Assembly (NCBI GenBank): GCA_024398785.1
Contig: JAKSIO010000003.1
Coordinates: 1 to 64,000, forward strand
Source: Bacteroidaceae bacterium
GTDB taxonomy: Bacteria > Bacteroidota > Bacteroidia > Bacteroidales > Bacteroidaceae
DNA length: 64,000 nt
Reading direction: 5' to 3'
Of the stretch, positions 15,687-23,287 are shown one piece after another (position 1 is the stretch's first letter; each line of letters begins with the position of its first letter). Below the pieces are notes generated by a model. That model was not told the origin of the DNA. It made no database searches and was given only the letters and a program-made list of their open reading frames with translations. Both the position numbers and the translations under genes were made by a program.

Positions 15687-16805
15687 ATGAAAATTGGTAC
15701 AACTAAGGAGTTAAAGAATCACGAATACCGTGTTGGTATTACTCCCGACAATGTGTTAGGATTTGTGTCAAAAGGACACTCGGTTTTTGTTGAGAAAGGC
15801 GCTGGTCTTGGTGCCGGTTTTGAAGACAAAGACTACGCGGCGGCGGGTGCAACAATTCTCGATACTCCGTTAGAAGTCTTCAATACCTGTGACATGATTG
15901 TCAAGGTAAAGGAACCGGAGCCATGTGAATACCAATTCTTGCGTAAAAATCAGATATTGTTTACATACTTGCACCTTGCACCGAATCCTGAACTTGCAAA
16001 AGCTCTTATGAAAAGCGGTGTAAAGGCTGTAGCATTTGAAACCATTACTGATAACTTGGGAAATCTGCCGTGTTTGCGTCCTATGAGCCAGATAGCAGGT
16101 CGTCTTTCCATTCAGGAGGGCGCCAAGTATATTGAACGTAGTTTTGGTGGACGCGGTATCCTGCTTGGTGGTGTTCCGGGTGTTGAACGTGGTAAAATTG
16201 TTATTATCGGCGGTGGCATCGCAGGTACATATGCTGCAAAAGCTGCGGTTGGTATTGATGCAGAAGTAACACTTCTTGATGTTAATCTGAACCGTCTTGC
16301 ATATCTTGAAGATATATTTGGAGCAAGCGTAACAACCATGTACTCTACAGAGGCCAATATCCGTAAGGCTCTCTCACAGGCTGATCTTGTAATCGGTTCA
16401 GTTCTTATTCCTGGTGGCAAGACACCAAAACTTGTACGTAGAGAACATCTTCCGCTTATGAAAAAAGGTGCAGTGATTGTTGATATCGCAATTGATCAGG
16501 GTGGTTGCTGCGAATCAAGTCATGTTACAACTCACGATGATCCTGTATTTATTGAAGAGGGTGTAGTTCACTATTGTGTTGGAAACATGCCTGGTGCTGT
16601 TCCTTATACAAGTACCGTTGCTTTGGCAAACTCTACTTTCCGTTATGCTCTGGCTATGGCGGATTTTGGTTTGGAAGAGGCTGTACGCCGCGATTCCGGA
16701 CTTGCAAAAGGACTTAACATATACAAGGGAAAGTGCACTAACCTTAACGTGTCTAAAGCTCTTGACCTTGAGTTTGTTGATCCGTTGGAGGCTATCGGAA
16801 AGTAA
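15687..16805 (+). CDS. ald: Alanine dehydrogenase
   Basis: The enzyme interconverts L-alanine and pyruvate plus ammonia with NAD(H). The 372-residue length and the N-terminus MKIGTTKELKNHEYRVGITP are characteristic of Ald. The nucleotide fold IVIIGGGIAGTYAAKAA (about 171-187) and the loop around KGAVIVDIAIDQGGC are conserved. It has its own leader and an intrinsic terminator. Together with gdhA it makes a local ammonia/amino-acid node, with the PPDK-like fusion between them. Confidence 0.95.
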   Translation: MKIGTTKELKNHEYRVGITPDNVLGFVSKGHSVFVEKGAGLGAGFEDKDYAAAGATILDTPLEVFNTCDMIVKVKEPEPCEYQFLRKNQILFTYLHLAPNPELAKALMKSGVKAVAFETITDNLGNLPCLRPMSQIAGRLSIQEGAKYIERSFGGRGILLGGVPGVERGKIVIIGGGIAGTYAAKAAVGIDAEVTLLDVNLNRLAYLEDIFGASVTTMYSTEANIRKALSQADLVIGSVLIPGGKTPKLVRREHLPLMKKGAVIVDIAIDQGGCCESSHVTTHDDPVFIEEGVVHYCVGNMPGAVPYTSTVALANSTFRYALAMADFGLEEAVRRDSGLAKGLNIYKGKCTNLNVSKALDLEFVDPLEAIGK

Positions 16806-16822
16806 TTGATTAAAGAATAAAT

Positions 16823-16867
16823 ACAGCCGGCAGAAGGCTAAATGCTTATCTGCTGGCTGTTTTTTTA
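16823..16867 (+). terminator. Intrinsic terminator of ald
   Basis: ACAGCCGGCAGA (16823-16834) pairs with TCTGCTGGCTGT (16849-16860). All 12 positions pair, with one G-U, around a 14-nt loop, followed by a run of T. Confidence 0.9.
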
Positions 16868-16877
16868 ATTTATTGAT

Positions 16878-18221
16878 ATGGTTCAAGTAATTTTATTGTC
16901 GGGAGGTTCAGGAAAAAGATTATGGCCGTTGTCCAACGGAGCCCGCAGTAAGCAGTTCCTGCCGTTTTTATCGTGTCCTACAGGTGGACGTGAGTCAATG
17001 TTGCAACGTGTTATCCGTCAGATAAAGGAGTCTGATATGAAATGCGACATTACTGTTGCCGCAAATGACCAGCAACGTGATATGCTTATCAACCAGCTTG
17101 GCGACGGCATAAACGTGGTACTTGAACCTTCACGCAGACATACATTTCCGGCCATAGTGTTGTCTTGCGCTGATTTATTGCTCAATAAAGGATGCAGTAA
17201 AGACAATGTTGTTGTTGTTCTCCCGTGCGACCCTTATACCGATGCCGGTTATTTCGAGGCTATCAAACAAATGGCACAAGCCGTGGAAAGCAATGTTGCC
17301 GATTTGTTGTATATGGGTATAAAACCAACTGAACCTTCTGACAAGTTCGGTTATATTTTCACTGACGGTGAATTGTCTGATAATGTTCTGAATGTTACAA
17401 ACTTTACTGAGAAACCATCTGTTAAAGAGTCTGTTGAATTTATAGCAAAAGGTGCTTACTGGAACAGTGGCGTATTTGCGTTCCGTCTGGGTTATATAAT
17501 TGATATTGTTGAACAGAAGTATGTCCATGTGAATAATTTTGCTGAACTACGTTCACGTTATTCCGAATTACCTAACATTAGTTTCGATTACGAAATTGCA
17601 GAGCGCGCCCAGAGCGCGGCTATGGTTCCGTTTGACGGGCAGTGGCAGGATGTTGGAACATGGAACATATTGTCTTCAATTATGCCTGACCGTACAATAG
17701 GTAACGTACATTTTGGAAGTCAATGCAGAAATACTCACATAATAAACGAACTTTCCGTTCCGATTTATTGTGACGGTATGACCGATGCCATCATTGCTGC
17801 CGGACCCGATGGAATTCTGGTGTCTGCCAAAGCTACAAGTGATACAGTAAAGCAGCACGTTGATCAATTGGTTGACCGCCCTATGTACGAGGAGCGCCGT
17901 TGGGGAACCTATCGTGTTCTTGATCGAACATCCGGTGCCGACGGTATGCATTCGTTAACTAAAAATCTTTTTTTGAAGCCTGGCCATAACATAAGTTATC
18001 AGTTGCATCACCACCGTCAGGAGGTATGGACATTTGTTGACGGAATAGGCCGCCTGCGTCTTGATGATGAGGAACGTATAGTACGTGCAGGCGACGTTAT
18101 TCATATTCAGCGTGAGCAGAAGCATGGTCTTAAGGCAATTACTCCTTTGACATTTATTGAGGTTCAGATTGGTACTGATCTTGTTGAAGAAGACATTGTG
18201 CGTTTGGAAATGAACTGGTAA
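16878..18221 (+). CDS. manC: Mannose-1-phosphate guanylyltransferase / mannose-6-phosphate isomerase
   Basis: The 447-residue enzyme makes GDP-mannose for polysaccharides. The N-terminal nucleotidyltransferase domain shows GGSGKRLWPLS (8-18), the FTEKPS motif and the FDYEIAER region. The C-terminal type II PMI cupin (about 335-447) shows WGTYRVLD, the metal-binding HHHRQEVW and the HIQREQKHGL stretch. The two domains suggest a bifunctional enzyme. The start at 16878 is only about 11 bp after the ald terminator. The product is probably used by the envelope glycan pathway encoded further on. Confidence 0.93.
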   Translation: MVQVILLSGGSGKRLWPLSNGARSKQFLPFLSCPTGGRESMLQRVIRQIKESDMKCDITVAANDQQRDMLINQLGDGINVVLEPSRRHTFPAIVLSCADLLLNKGCSKDNVVVVLPCDPYTDAGYFEAIKQMAQAVESNVADLLYMGIKPTEPSDKFGYIFTDGELSDNVLNVTNFTEKPSVKESVEFIAKGAYWNSGVFAFRLGYIIDIVEQKYVHVNNFAELRSRYSELPNISFDYEIAERAQSAAMVPFDGQWQDVGTWNILSSIMPDRTIGNVHFGSQCRNTHIINELSVPIYCDGMTDAIIAAGPDGILVSAKATSDTVKQHVDQLVDRPMYEERRWGTYRVLDRTSGADGMHSLTKNLFLKPGHNISYQLHHHRQEVWTFVDGIGRLRLDDEERIVRAGDVIHIQREQKHGLKAITPLTFIEVQIGTDLVEEDIVRLEMNW

Positions 18222-18223
18222 GG

Positions 18224-18254
18224 TTGCAAATATTGCAAAGTATATGTAATTTTG
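18224..18254 (+). promoter_or_regulatory. folE promoter: -33 TTG, 20-bp spacer, -7 TAATTTTG
   Basis: TTG at 18224-18226 and TAATTTTG at 18247-18254 have 20-bp spacing, a good match. The 15 bases TTTGCAGTCGCAATT at 18251-18265 are identical to those at the same place in the gdhA promoter (11098-11112). The folE ATG follows at 18274. Confidence 0.7.
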
Positions 18255-18273
18255 CAGTCGCAATTCTTTAGTA

Positions 18274-18864
18274 ATGATTTCAGAAGAAAAAGCAAAACAG
18301 AATATCAGGGAACTTCTTGAGTATATCGGAGAGAATCCTGACCGTGAAGGACTGAAAGAGACTCCTGACCGTATCCTGCGCATGTGTGCGGAAATATTCC
18401 GTGGATACAAAGCCAGTGAGAAGCCTACTATTACAACATTTCCGAATGGACAGGATGGCATTATCTATGACAATATGGTTGTTGATAATGGTACTTTCTA
18501 TTCAACATGCGAACATCATTGCCGTACTTTTTTCGGTGAATACTGGTTTGCTTATATCCCAAATCCCAAAGGCCGTATTCTTGGACTTTCCAAAATAGGA
18601 CGTGCCGTTGATTATTGTGCTGCACGTTTACAGGTACAGGAACGTCTGGTGCACGATGTGGTTGAGATGCTGACTCAGGCTCTGGGACCTGAGAATCCAC
18701 CGCTTGGCATGGCTCTTATGATGCGTGCGCGTCACATGTGCAAGGAAGGTCGCGGTGCCCGTAAATCCGGTGTTATGACGGCTACATATCTTACCGGTGC
18801 GTTCCGTAATAACGCTCAAACCCGTAACGAGTTTATGTCATATATCGCCATGAGCGATAAATGA
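18274..18864 (+). CDS. folE: GTP cyclohydrolase I
   Basis: The enzyme converts GTP to dihydroneopterin triphosphate, the first step of tetrahydrofolate synthesis. The 196-residue length fits the family. The motif STCEHHCRTFFGEY carries the zinc Cys and catalytic His residues, RILGLSKIGR follows, and a second zinc Cys lies in ARHMCKEGRGARKSG. It has its own promoter, and downstream is a gene-free repeat island. Assignment is firm. Confidence 0.96.
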   Translation: MISEEKAKQNIRELLEYIGENPDREGLKETPDRILRMCAEIFRGYKASEKPTITTFPNGQDGIIYDNMVVDNGTFYSTCEHHCRTFFGEYWFAYIPNPKGRILGLSKIGRAVDYCAARLQVQERLVHDVVEMLTQALGPENPPLGMALMMRARHMCKEGRGARKSGVMTATYLTGAFRNNAQTRNEFMSYIAMSDK

Positions 18865-18867
18865 CAT

Positions 18868-19213
18868 GAACGGGGGACAGGTCCCTGTTCGCCTACTTCC
18901 GTGCTTGTATTTGGATATTGCAAAGCGTATTTCAACCTTCACGCTGGAGGCCTTATTTGTGCAGGGACCCCGCATTTTTGCTGCCATCCTTCACATTTTC
19001 CCGCCTTTTTGTGAAGGTTATGTGGATATATGCGTTTCGGACGCTCGCAGTTAGTCTGCACTCCGTTACGCCTAACTGCTCGTCCCTCCCAAAAGTTAGT
19101 CTTGCTTCGCTTTGAAAAGCGAGCTTTTCACGCTCGGCAATCCTATCTTCCGGGCCCCTCCCGCTCACCTCAGAGCGGGTGCTGAGGGCCCTCTACGCAT
19201 ATATCCACATAAC
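18868..19213. repeat. Island of nested inverted repeats, including a 19-bp terminal inverted repeat
   Basis: No supported gene lies in 18865-19250. Hairpin-type repeats are dense: GAACGGGG/CCCTGTTC (18868-18875/18883-18890), GGTCCCTG/CAGGGACC (18880-18887/18962-18969), AACCTTCAC/GTGAAGGTT (18934-18942/19011-19019), GCAGTTAG/CTAACTGC (19047-19054/19072-19079), CCCGCTC/GAGCGGG (19160-19166/19173-19179) and GGGCCC at 19152 and 19186. A perfect 19-bp inverted pair (19017-19035 and 19195-19213) encloses about 160 bp. Base composition is more GC-rich than the surroundings. It could be a REP-like/MITE element or a structured RNA. No target-site duplication was seen. Confidence 0.65.
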
Positions 19214-19238
19214 ATTTTGGGCGGTCTTATTCTGTAAA

Positions 19239-19270
19239 TTGTTTGTTATGTGCAGATTGTTGTATATTTG
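19239..19270 (+). promoter_or_regulatory. Possible promoter in front of the FISUMP fragment
   Basis: TTG at 19239-19241 and TATATTTG at 19263-19270 are separated by 21 bp and match the consensus. It points to the broken fragment downstream, with an ATG at 19302. Confidence 0.4.
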
Positions 19271-19301
19271 TACATTACTAATATAATCATATGCAAATAT
19301 T

Positions 19302-19549
19302 ATGAATATATCAGTATTTTTTTACCGGCAGCCGGGGAACGCAAAGAAGACTATTTGTCTTATGTGGAATATTCGGACAATATAGACGCGTTCGGATACT
19401 ATTGGACATCGTCTCTTCATACTGATTATCCTGGCGCTGCATGTGTTCTTTTATCCGTAATGGAATATCATGTAAGGGATACAGGCTATCGTTGTTGCGG
19501 GTATCCTGTCCGTCCTGTCTGCCCAGTTGAGAAGGTGAACGCAGAATAA
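19302..19549 (+). pseudogene. Broken C-terminal fragment of a FISUMP-domain (Fibrobacter succinogenes major paralogous-type) protein
   Basis: The frame ending at 19549 encodes FLPAAGERK, then YYWTSS, then CCGYPVRPVCP, which is the C-terminal third of a FISUMP/DUF1566-like domain of Bacteroidota lipoproteins. No in-frame start follows the promoter at 19263. The ATG at 19302 is in another frame and would join only by a shift at the T7 run 19317-19323. The N-terminal signal and most of the domain are missing. A full-length relative lies at 55898-56569. It is most likely a remnant left by recombination, next to the repeat island. Confidence 0.7.
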
Positions 19550-19581
19550 TCCTGACTTTATGGGAACGGGGCAAAAACTCG

Positions 19582-20592
19582 CTACTTTTGAGTAGAAAAC
19601 CTCTTGCGATAGGCCCGCTGGTAGTTTTTTGCGTTCAGATTGTGCTGTTCAAGTGAACTTGTGAAAACGTGTGTGCCGTCAAATTTGCTGCTGGCGCACA
19701 TGTAGATGTAGTCGTGATGTGTGTAGTCAAGGACGGCATCGATTATGGCCGGATTCACAAAGCGTATCGGTCCGGGTGGCAACCCTCGGTATTTGTATGT
19801 GTTGTAGGGGGAATCTATCTGAAGGTGTTGCTTGAGAACGCGTTTGGGACGCGGCCCTGAAACAGCGAACAGTACAGTAGGGTCTGCCTGCAATCTGATT
19901 CCTTTTTTCAGACGGTTGATATACAGGCCTGCAATGATAGGCCATTCGTTTTTGTTGCTGCTTTCTTCCTGAACTATGGATGCCAGTGTTACCACTTGTA
20001 CAGGAGTAAGTTTTATTGCTGCGGCTTTATCGGTGCGTTCCTGATTCCAGAAATATATGGATTCGTTTACAAAACGTTTGTATAGATTGTCAATGGAAAT
20101 GTTCCAATATACCTGGTAGGTGTTGGGTAGAATTGTAGCGTAAACTTCGGGTCCTTTGCTCCGCAAAGATGAGTCAACTGTTGCGGAATCTATGTGCAGT
20201 TGTCTTGCAATCATATTGGACATCTGTTCAATGGTGCGACAACTCATTATTGTCAGCTCAACCGGAGTCTGCGTACCTCCGGCAAACATGTTGTAGGTGT
20301 CGCGTGCATTCTGATTGGTAATGGAATAACTGCCAACAGGAAACTTGAGATCGGAGGCTTTGTACATGTGCATCATGCACTTGAATCCTTGGGTAAAGCA
20401 ATCTTTGGCGGAAAGCATTTCTACTACCTGGCTTTGTGTTGTGTTTTCTGTAACGTAAATACGCACGCTGGCGTCTGTGTTCGGATTGATGGGACGGCCG
20501 AAAATATAATATGTTACAATCAGGAACGATGCGATTATTACAGCTGCCACGCAACCGGCAATGGTAAGATTTCTTTTGTGCTTGATATCCAT
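19582..20592 (-). CDS. mltG: Endolytic murein transglycosylase MltG
   Basis: The enzyme cuts nascent peptidoglycan strands and helps set their length. The 336-residue protein starts at MDIKHKRNLT (20592). A start at 20637 would add 15 untypical residues. One N-terminal TM helix (about 10-32) is followed by the LysM-like and YceG domains. The catalytic Glu lies in SIVQEES, followed by GLYINRLKKGIRLQADPT and GLPPGPIRF, all conserved. It is divergent from the GHL10 gene. On the minus strand a weak -7-like TACTTTCG occurs at 20610-20617. Confidence 0.93.
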   Translation of the reverse strand: MDIKHKRNLTIAGCVAAVIIASFLIVTYYIFGRPINPNTDASVRIYVTENTTQSQVVEMLSAKDCFTQGFKCMMHMYKASDLKFPVGSYSITNQNARDTYNMFAGGTQTPVELTIMSCRTIEQMSNMIARQLHIDSATVDSSLRSKGPEVYATILPNTYQVYWNISIDNLYKRFVNESIYFWNQERTDKAAAIKLTPVQVVTLASIVQEESSNKNEWPIIAGLYINRLKKGIRLQADPTVLFAVSGPRPKRVLKQHLQIDSPYNTYKYRGLPPGPIRFVNPAIIDAVLDYTHHDYIYMCASSKFDGTHVFTSSLEQHNLNAKNYQRAYRKRFSTQK

Positions 20593-20669
20593 GCTTAAAT
20601 AATATGTTGCGAAAGTACAATTTTTTTTGTATATCATGGAACAATGACCTGAAATTTGAAGATTTTGTG

Positions 20670-20677
20670 TATTTTTG
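20670..20677 (+). promoter_or_regulatory. -7 element TATTTTTG of the GHL10-RND-uvrA operon
   Basis: Matches TAnnTTTG 21 bp before the TTG start at 20699. The best upstream TTG is only 11 bp away, so no -33 box is claimed. Confidence 0.45.
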
Positions 20678-20698
20678 TAAAATAATAAAGCTATAAAA

Positions 20699-22183
20699 TT
20701 GAGCCGTACACATCATATCCATTGTTGTTTTGTTACACTGTTACTAACATGTGTTGTTTCATTGTACTCCTATTCACAGGAAATGACTGTCAAACAGGAT
20801 TTCCGCGGAGTCTGGATTCAGGCAGTGAACGGCCAGCTGGAAGGGCCGGCATCGGAAACTCAAAGTAAGCTGATCTGCTGGCTTGATTCTTTGCAAAAGG
20901 CATATATCAACAATATCTTTTTTCAGGTGCGTGTTGAATGCGATGCACTGTACAAATCTCCCTACGAACCCTGGAGCCGTTTTCTTACCGGAGAACAGGG
21001 AAAAGCTCCTGACAAAGATTGGGATCCTTTACAGTTTATGATAGAGGAGTGTCACAAACGCTCAATGGAACTCCACGCCTGGATAAATCCGTACCGGGCG
21101 TGTACTGCAAAGACTAAGGAGCTTGCAGAAAATCATATTATCAATCTCAAACCTGAGAATTGTTTTAAATACGGGAATCTGACATTGCTGAATCCTGCTC
21201 TTCAGGAAAACCGCGATTATATATGCATGATTGCTGCGGATATTGTCACAAGATATGATGTTGACGGTATTCATATTGATGATTATTTTTATCCTTATCC
21301 CGAAAACGGACTCAAGATACCAGACAAGGAGGATTTCAAACGGAATCCACGCGGATTTTCAAATATTGATGACTGGCGCAGGGATAACGTTAATCTGTTT
21401 GTTGAACAGTTCTACAAAACGCTGAAGGAAATTAAACCATATCTGAAAATAGGAGTCTCACCATTCGGTGTATACCGCAATGCAAGCGCGGCTTATCCGC
21501 ACGGCAGCAAAACCAATGCTTTGGAGAATTATTCCGATTTGTATGCCGATGTATTGCTTTGGGCACGTAATGGTTGGACAGATTATCTTGTTCCGCAGTT
21601 GTATTGGAATGTCGGACATCCCAGGGCTGATTATCAGGAACTGGTTGAATGGTGGGCTTCTGTGATGGATACTATAAGAAATTGCAATCTCTATATCGGA
21701 GAAGATGTTGAAAGAACTCTTATAGGAAAGCAGACAAGGATTAAGTATGATCTGAAGCGTACAATGAACAGGTATTACAATAATTCCATAAAGGGAACTG
21801 TACTTTGGATGGTTCCGTTAGTTGTTTCAGATTCGGCAGGATACAGAACAACATTGAAGGAAGTTTATTGGAAAACTCCTGCGGCGCAACCATGTTATTG
21901 GAATATGCCGCACGAAAGACCGCTTGCTCCAAAGGTGCATGTAATTAGGAAAAATGGAATAGATTACCTCAAATGGTCTGTTGAAAAGACGGGAAACGAT
22001 TATTGTAAACCATATTGGTTCGGCGTGATTGTGAATGGAAATCTGGAAACGGTCACCAACAAAACTGAAATGCCTCTTCCGTATGATCTGAGTACACAAA
22101 AAGGACGGCGCAAGGCTGGGCTTGCAGTAGTGTCCATAGGACGGAATTGTGAAATGTCCTCTATAGTTGAAGTAACAAAATAG
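20699..22183 (+). CDS. Secreted family-10-like glycosidase (GHL10, YddW/DigH-like)
   Basis: The 494-residue protein carries the GHL10 (PF02638) domain from about residue 35 (QDFRGVWIQAV, IFFQVRVECDALY, ELHAWINPYR, DGIHIDDYFYP, KIGVSPFGVYR). The E. coli member DigH cuts peptidoglycan glycans stripped of peptides, so a cell-wall role is plausible; it faces mltG. A C-terminal beta domain starts near 400. The start is a TTG at 20699: it alone provides the signal peptide, and the next ATG (20783) would remove it. It is first in a run of six closely spaced genes. The substrate is inferred. Confidence 0.83.
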   Translation: MSRTHHIHCCFVTLLLTCVVSLYSYSQEMTVKQDFRGVWIQAVNGQLEGPASETQSKLICWLDSLQKAYINNIFFQVRVECDALYKSPYEPWSRFLTGEQGKAPDKDWDPLQFMIEECHKRSMELHAWINPYRACTAKTKELAENHIINLKPENCFKYGNLTLLNPALQENRDYICMIAADIVTRYDVDGIHIDDYFYPYPENGLKIPDKEDFKRNPRGFSNIDDWRRDNVNLFVEQFYKTLKEIKPYLKIGVSPFGVYRNASAAYPHGSKTNALENYSDLYADVLLWARNGWTDYLVPQLYWNVGHPRADYQELVEWWASVMDTIRNCNLYIGEDVERTLIGKQTRIKYDLKRTMNRYYNNSIKGTVLWMVPLVVSDSAGYRTTLKEVYWKTPAAQPCYWNMPHERPLAPKVHVIRKNGIDYLKWSVEKTGNDYCKPYWFGVIVNGNLETVTNKTEMPLPYDLSTQKGRRKAGLAVVSIGRNCEMSSIVEVTK

Positions 22184-22197
22184 AAAATTTGAAATAT

Positions 22198-23277
22198 ATG
22201 AAAAAGGGTTGGAAAATTGTTATTTGGGTGCTTCTGGCAGGTGTGATTGCTTTTCTTGCCATTAAGCCTGTACTCAACAAACAAACTAAACAGGAGGGTG
22301 CTCCCGGTGGTGCCGCCCGTGCCAAACTGACTGTCAGTGCAGAGGTAATCAAACCTGCCACAATGACTCAGTACACTATCAATACGGGTAATATTTCGCC
22401 TGCCGAACAGGTGGATCTCAAGTTTGAATCCAACGGAAAGATTACAGATATATTTTTCAACGAGGGTGAATATGTTGAGCAGGGAACGCTGCTTGCCAGA
22501 ATAAATCAGGAACCTTTGAAGGCCCAGCTGAATAAACTTGAAAGCCAGGTGAAACTGGCCAGTGACCGTGTTTATCGTCAGGAAGAACTTCTCAAACGCG
22601 ATGCTGTCAGTCAGGAAGCTTATCAAAGCGTACTTACAGAATATAACAAACTGCAGGCCGATATTGAGCTTGTCAAGGCCCAGATAGCTCAGACTGAACT
22701 GCGTGCTCCTTTCAGCGGCACCATTGGTTTGCGTCAGCTTTCCGTAGGTGCTTTTGCAACCCAGTCAACCCCCATTGCAACGCTTACGCAGACATCGAAT
22801 CTGAAGATAGACTTCAACGTGCCGGAATCTTATTCAAGCGAGGTTAAGAAGGGAACTCCCATTACTTTCACACTGCTTGACAATATGGGTATTGAGCGCT
22901 CCTACAATGCTGAGGTCTATGCTGTGGAATCTTCTGTCAACAAAGAAACCCGTACACTTGGCGTACGTGCCTTGTATGACAACAGCAAAGGCGAACTGAT
23001 GCCTGGACGTTATGTATCTGTAACCATTGTCAGGGACCAGATTGACAACGCAATAAGTATTCCGAGCGAATGTGTAATTCCTGAAATGGGTCTGTATTAT
23101 GTTTATCTTTATAAGGACGGACGTGCCATTCCGCAGTATATTACAACCGGGTTGAGAACTGCAGACCGCGTTCAGGTTCTTGAAGGACTTTCAATAGGTG
23201 ATACGCTGATGACATCGGGCGTTATGCAGATGCGCCGCGGCATGGCAGTTGACATTAAGATAACCAATAACGATTGA
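22198..23277 (+). CDS. RND efflux periplasmic adaptor (membrane fusion protein)
   Basis: The 359-residue protein links the inner-membrane pump to the outer-membrane channel. The ATG at 22198 gives a signal-anchor helix (KIVIWVLLAGVIAFLAI). Then follow a lipoyl half (DLKFESNGKITDIFFNEGEYV), a helical hairpin around residues 105-160 (LNKLESQVKLASDRVYRQEE), the second lipoyl half (RAPFSGTIG), a beta barrel and the membrane-proximal domain. It follows the GHL10 gene after 14 bp and precedes the pump by 10 bp. The substrate is unknown. Confidence 0.93.
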   Translation: MKKGWKIVIWVLLAGVIAFLAIKPVLNKQTKQEGAPGGAARAKLTVSAEVIKPATMTQYTINTGNISPAEQVDLKFESNGKITDIFFNEGEYVEQGTLLARINQEPLKAQLNKLESQVKLASDRVYRQEELLKRDAVSQEAYQSVLTEYNKLQADIELVKAQIAQTELRAPFSGTIGLRQLSVGAFATQSTPIATLTQTSNLKIDFNVPESYSSEVKKGTPITFTLLDNMGIERSYNAEVYAVESSVNKETRTLGVRALYDNSKGELMPGRYVSVTIVRDQIDNAISIPSECVIPEMGLYYVYLYKDGRAIPQYITTGLRTADRVQVLEGLSIGDTLMTSGVMQMRRGMAVDIKITNND

Positions 23278-23287
23278 CGGAATTACA

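Noticed and set aside
18866..19168. Short open frames on both strands in the repeat island (60-70 codons)
   Set aside because: They follow the hairpin sequences, have no recognisable motif or start context, and contradict each other in frame; treated as chance frames in a structured region.
18868..19213. CRISPR array
   Set aside because: Repeats are inverted and of different lengths, not regularly spaced direct repeats; no cas genes nearby.
22000..22626. 208-codon antisense frame opposite the GHL10 and adaptor genes
   Set aside because: Lies fully across two well-supported genes and has low-complexity, Phe/Leu-rich content typical of shadow frames.
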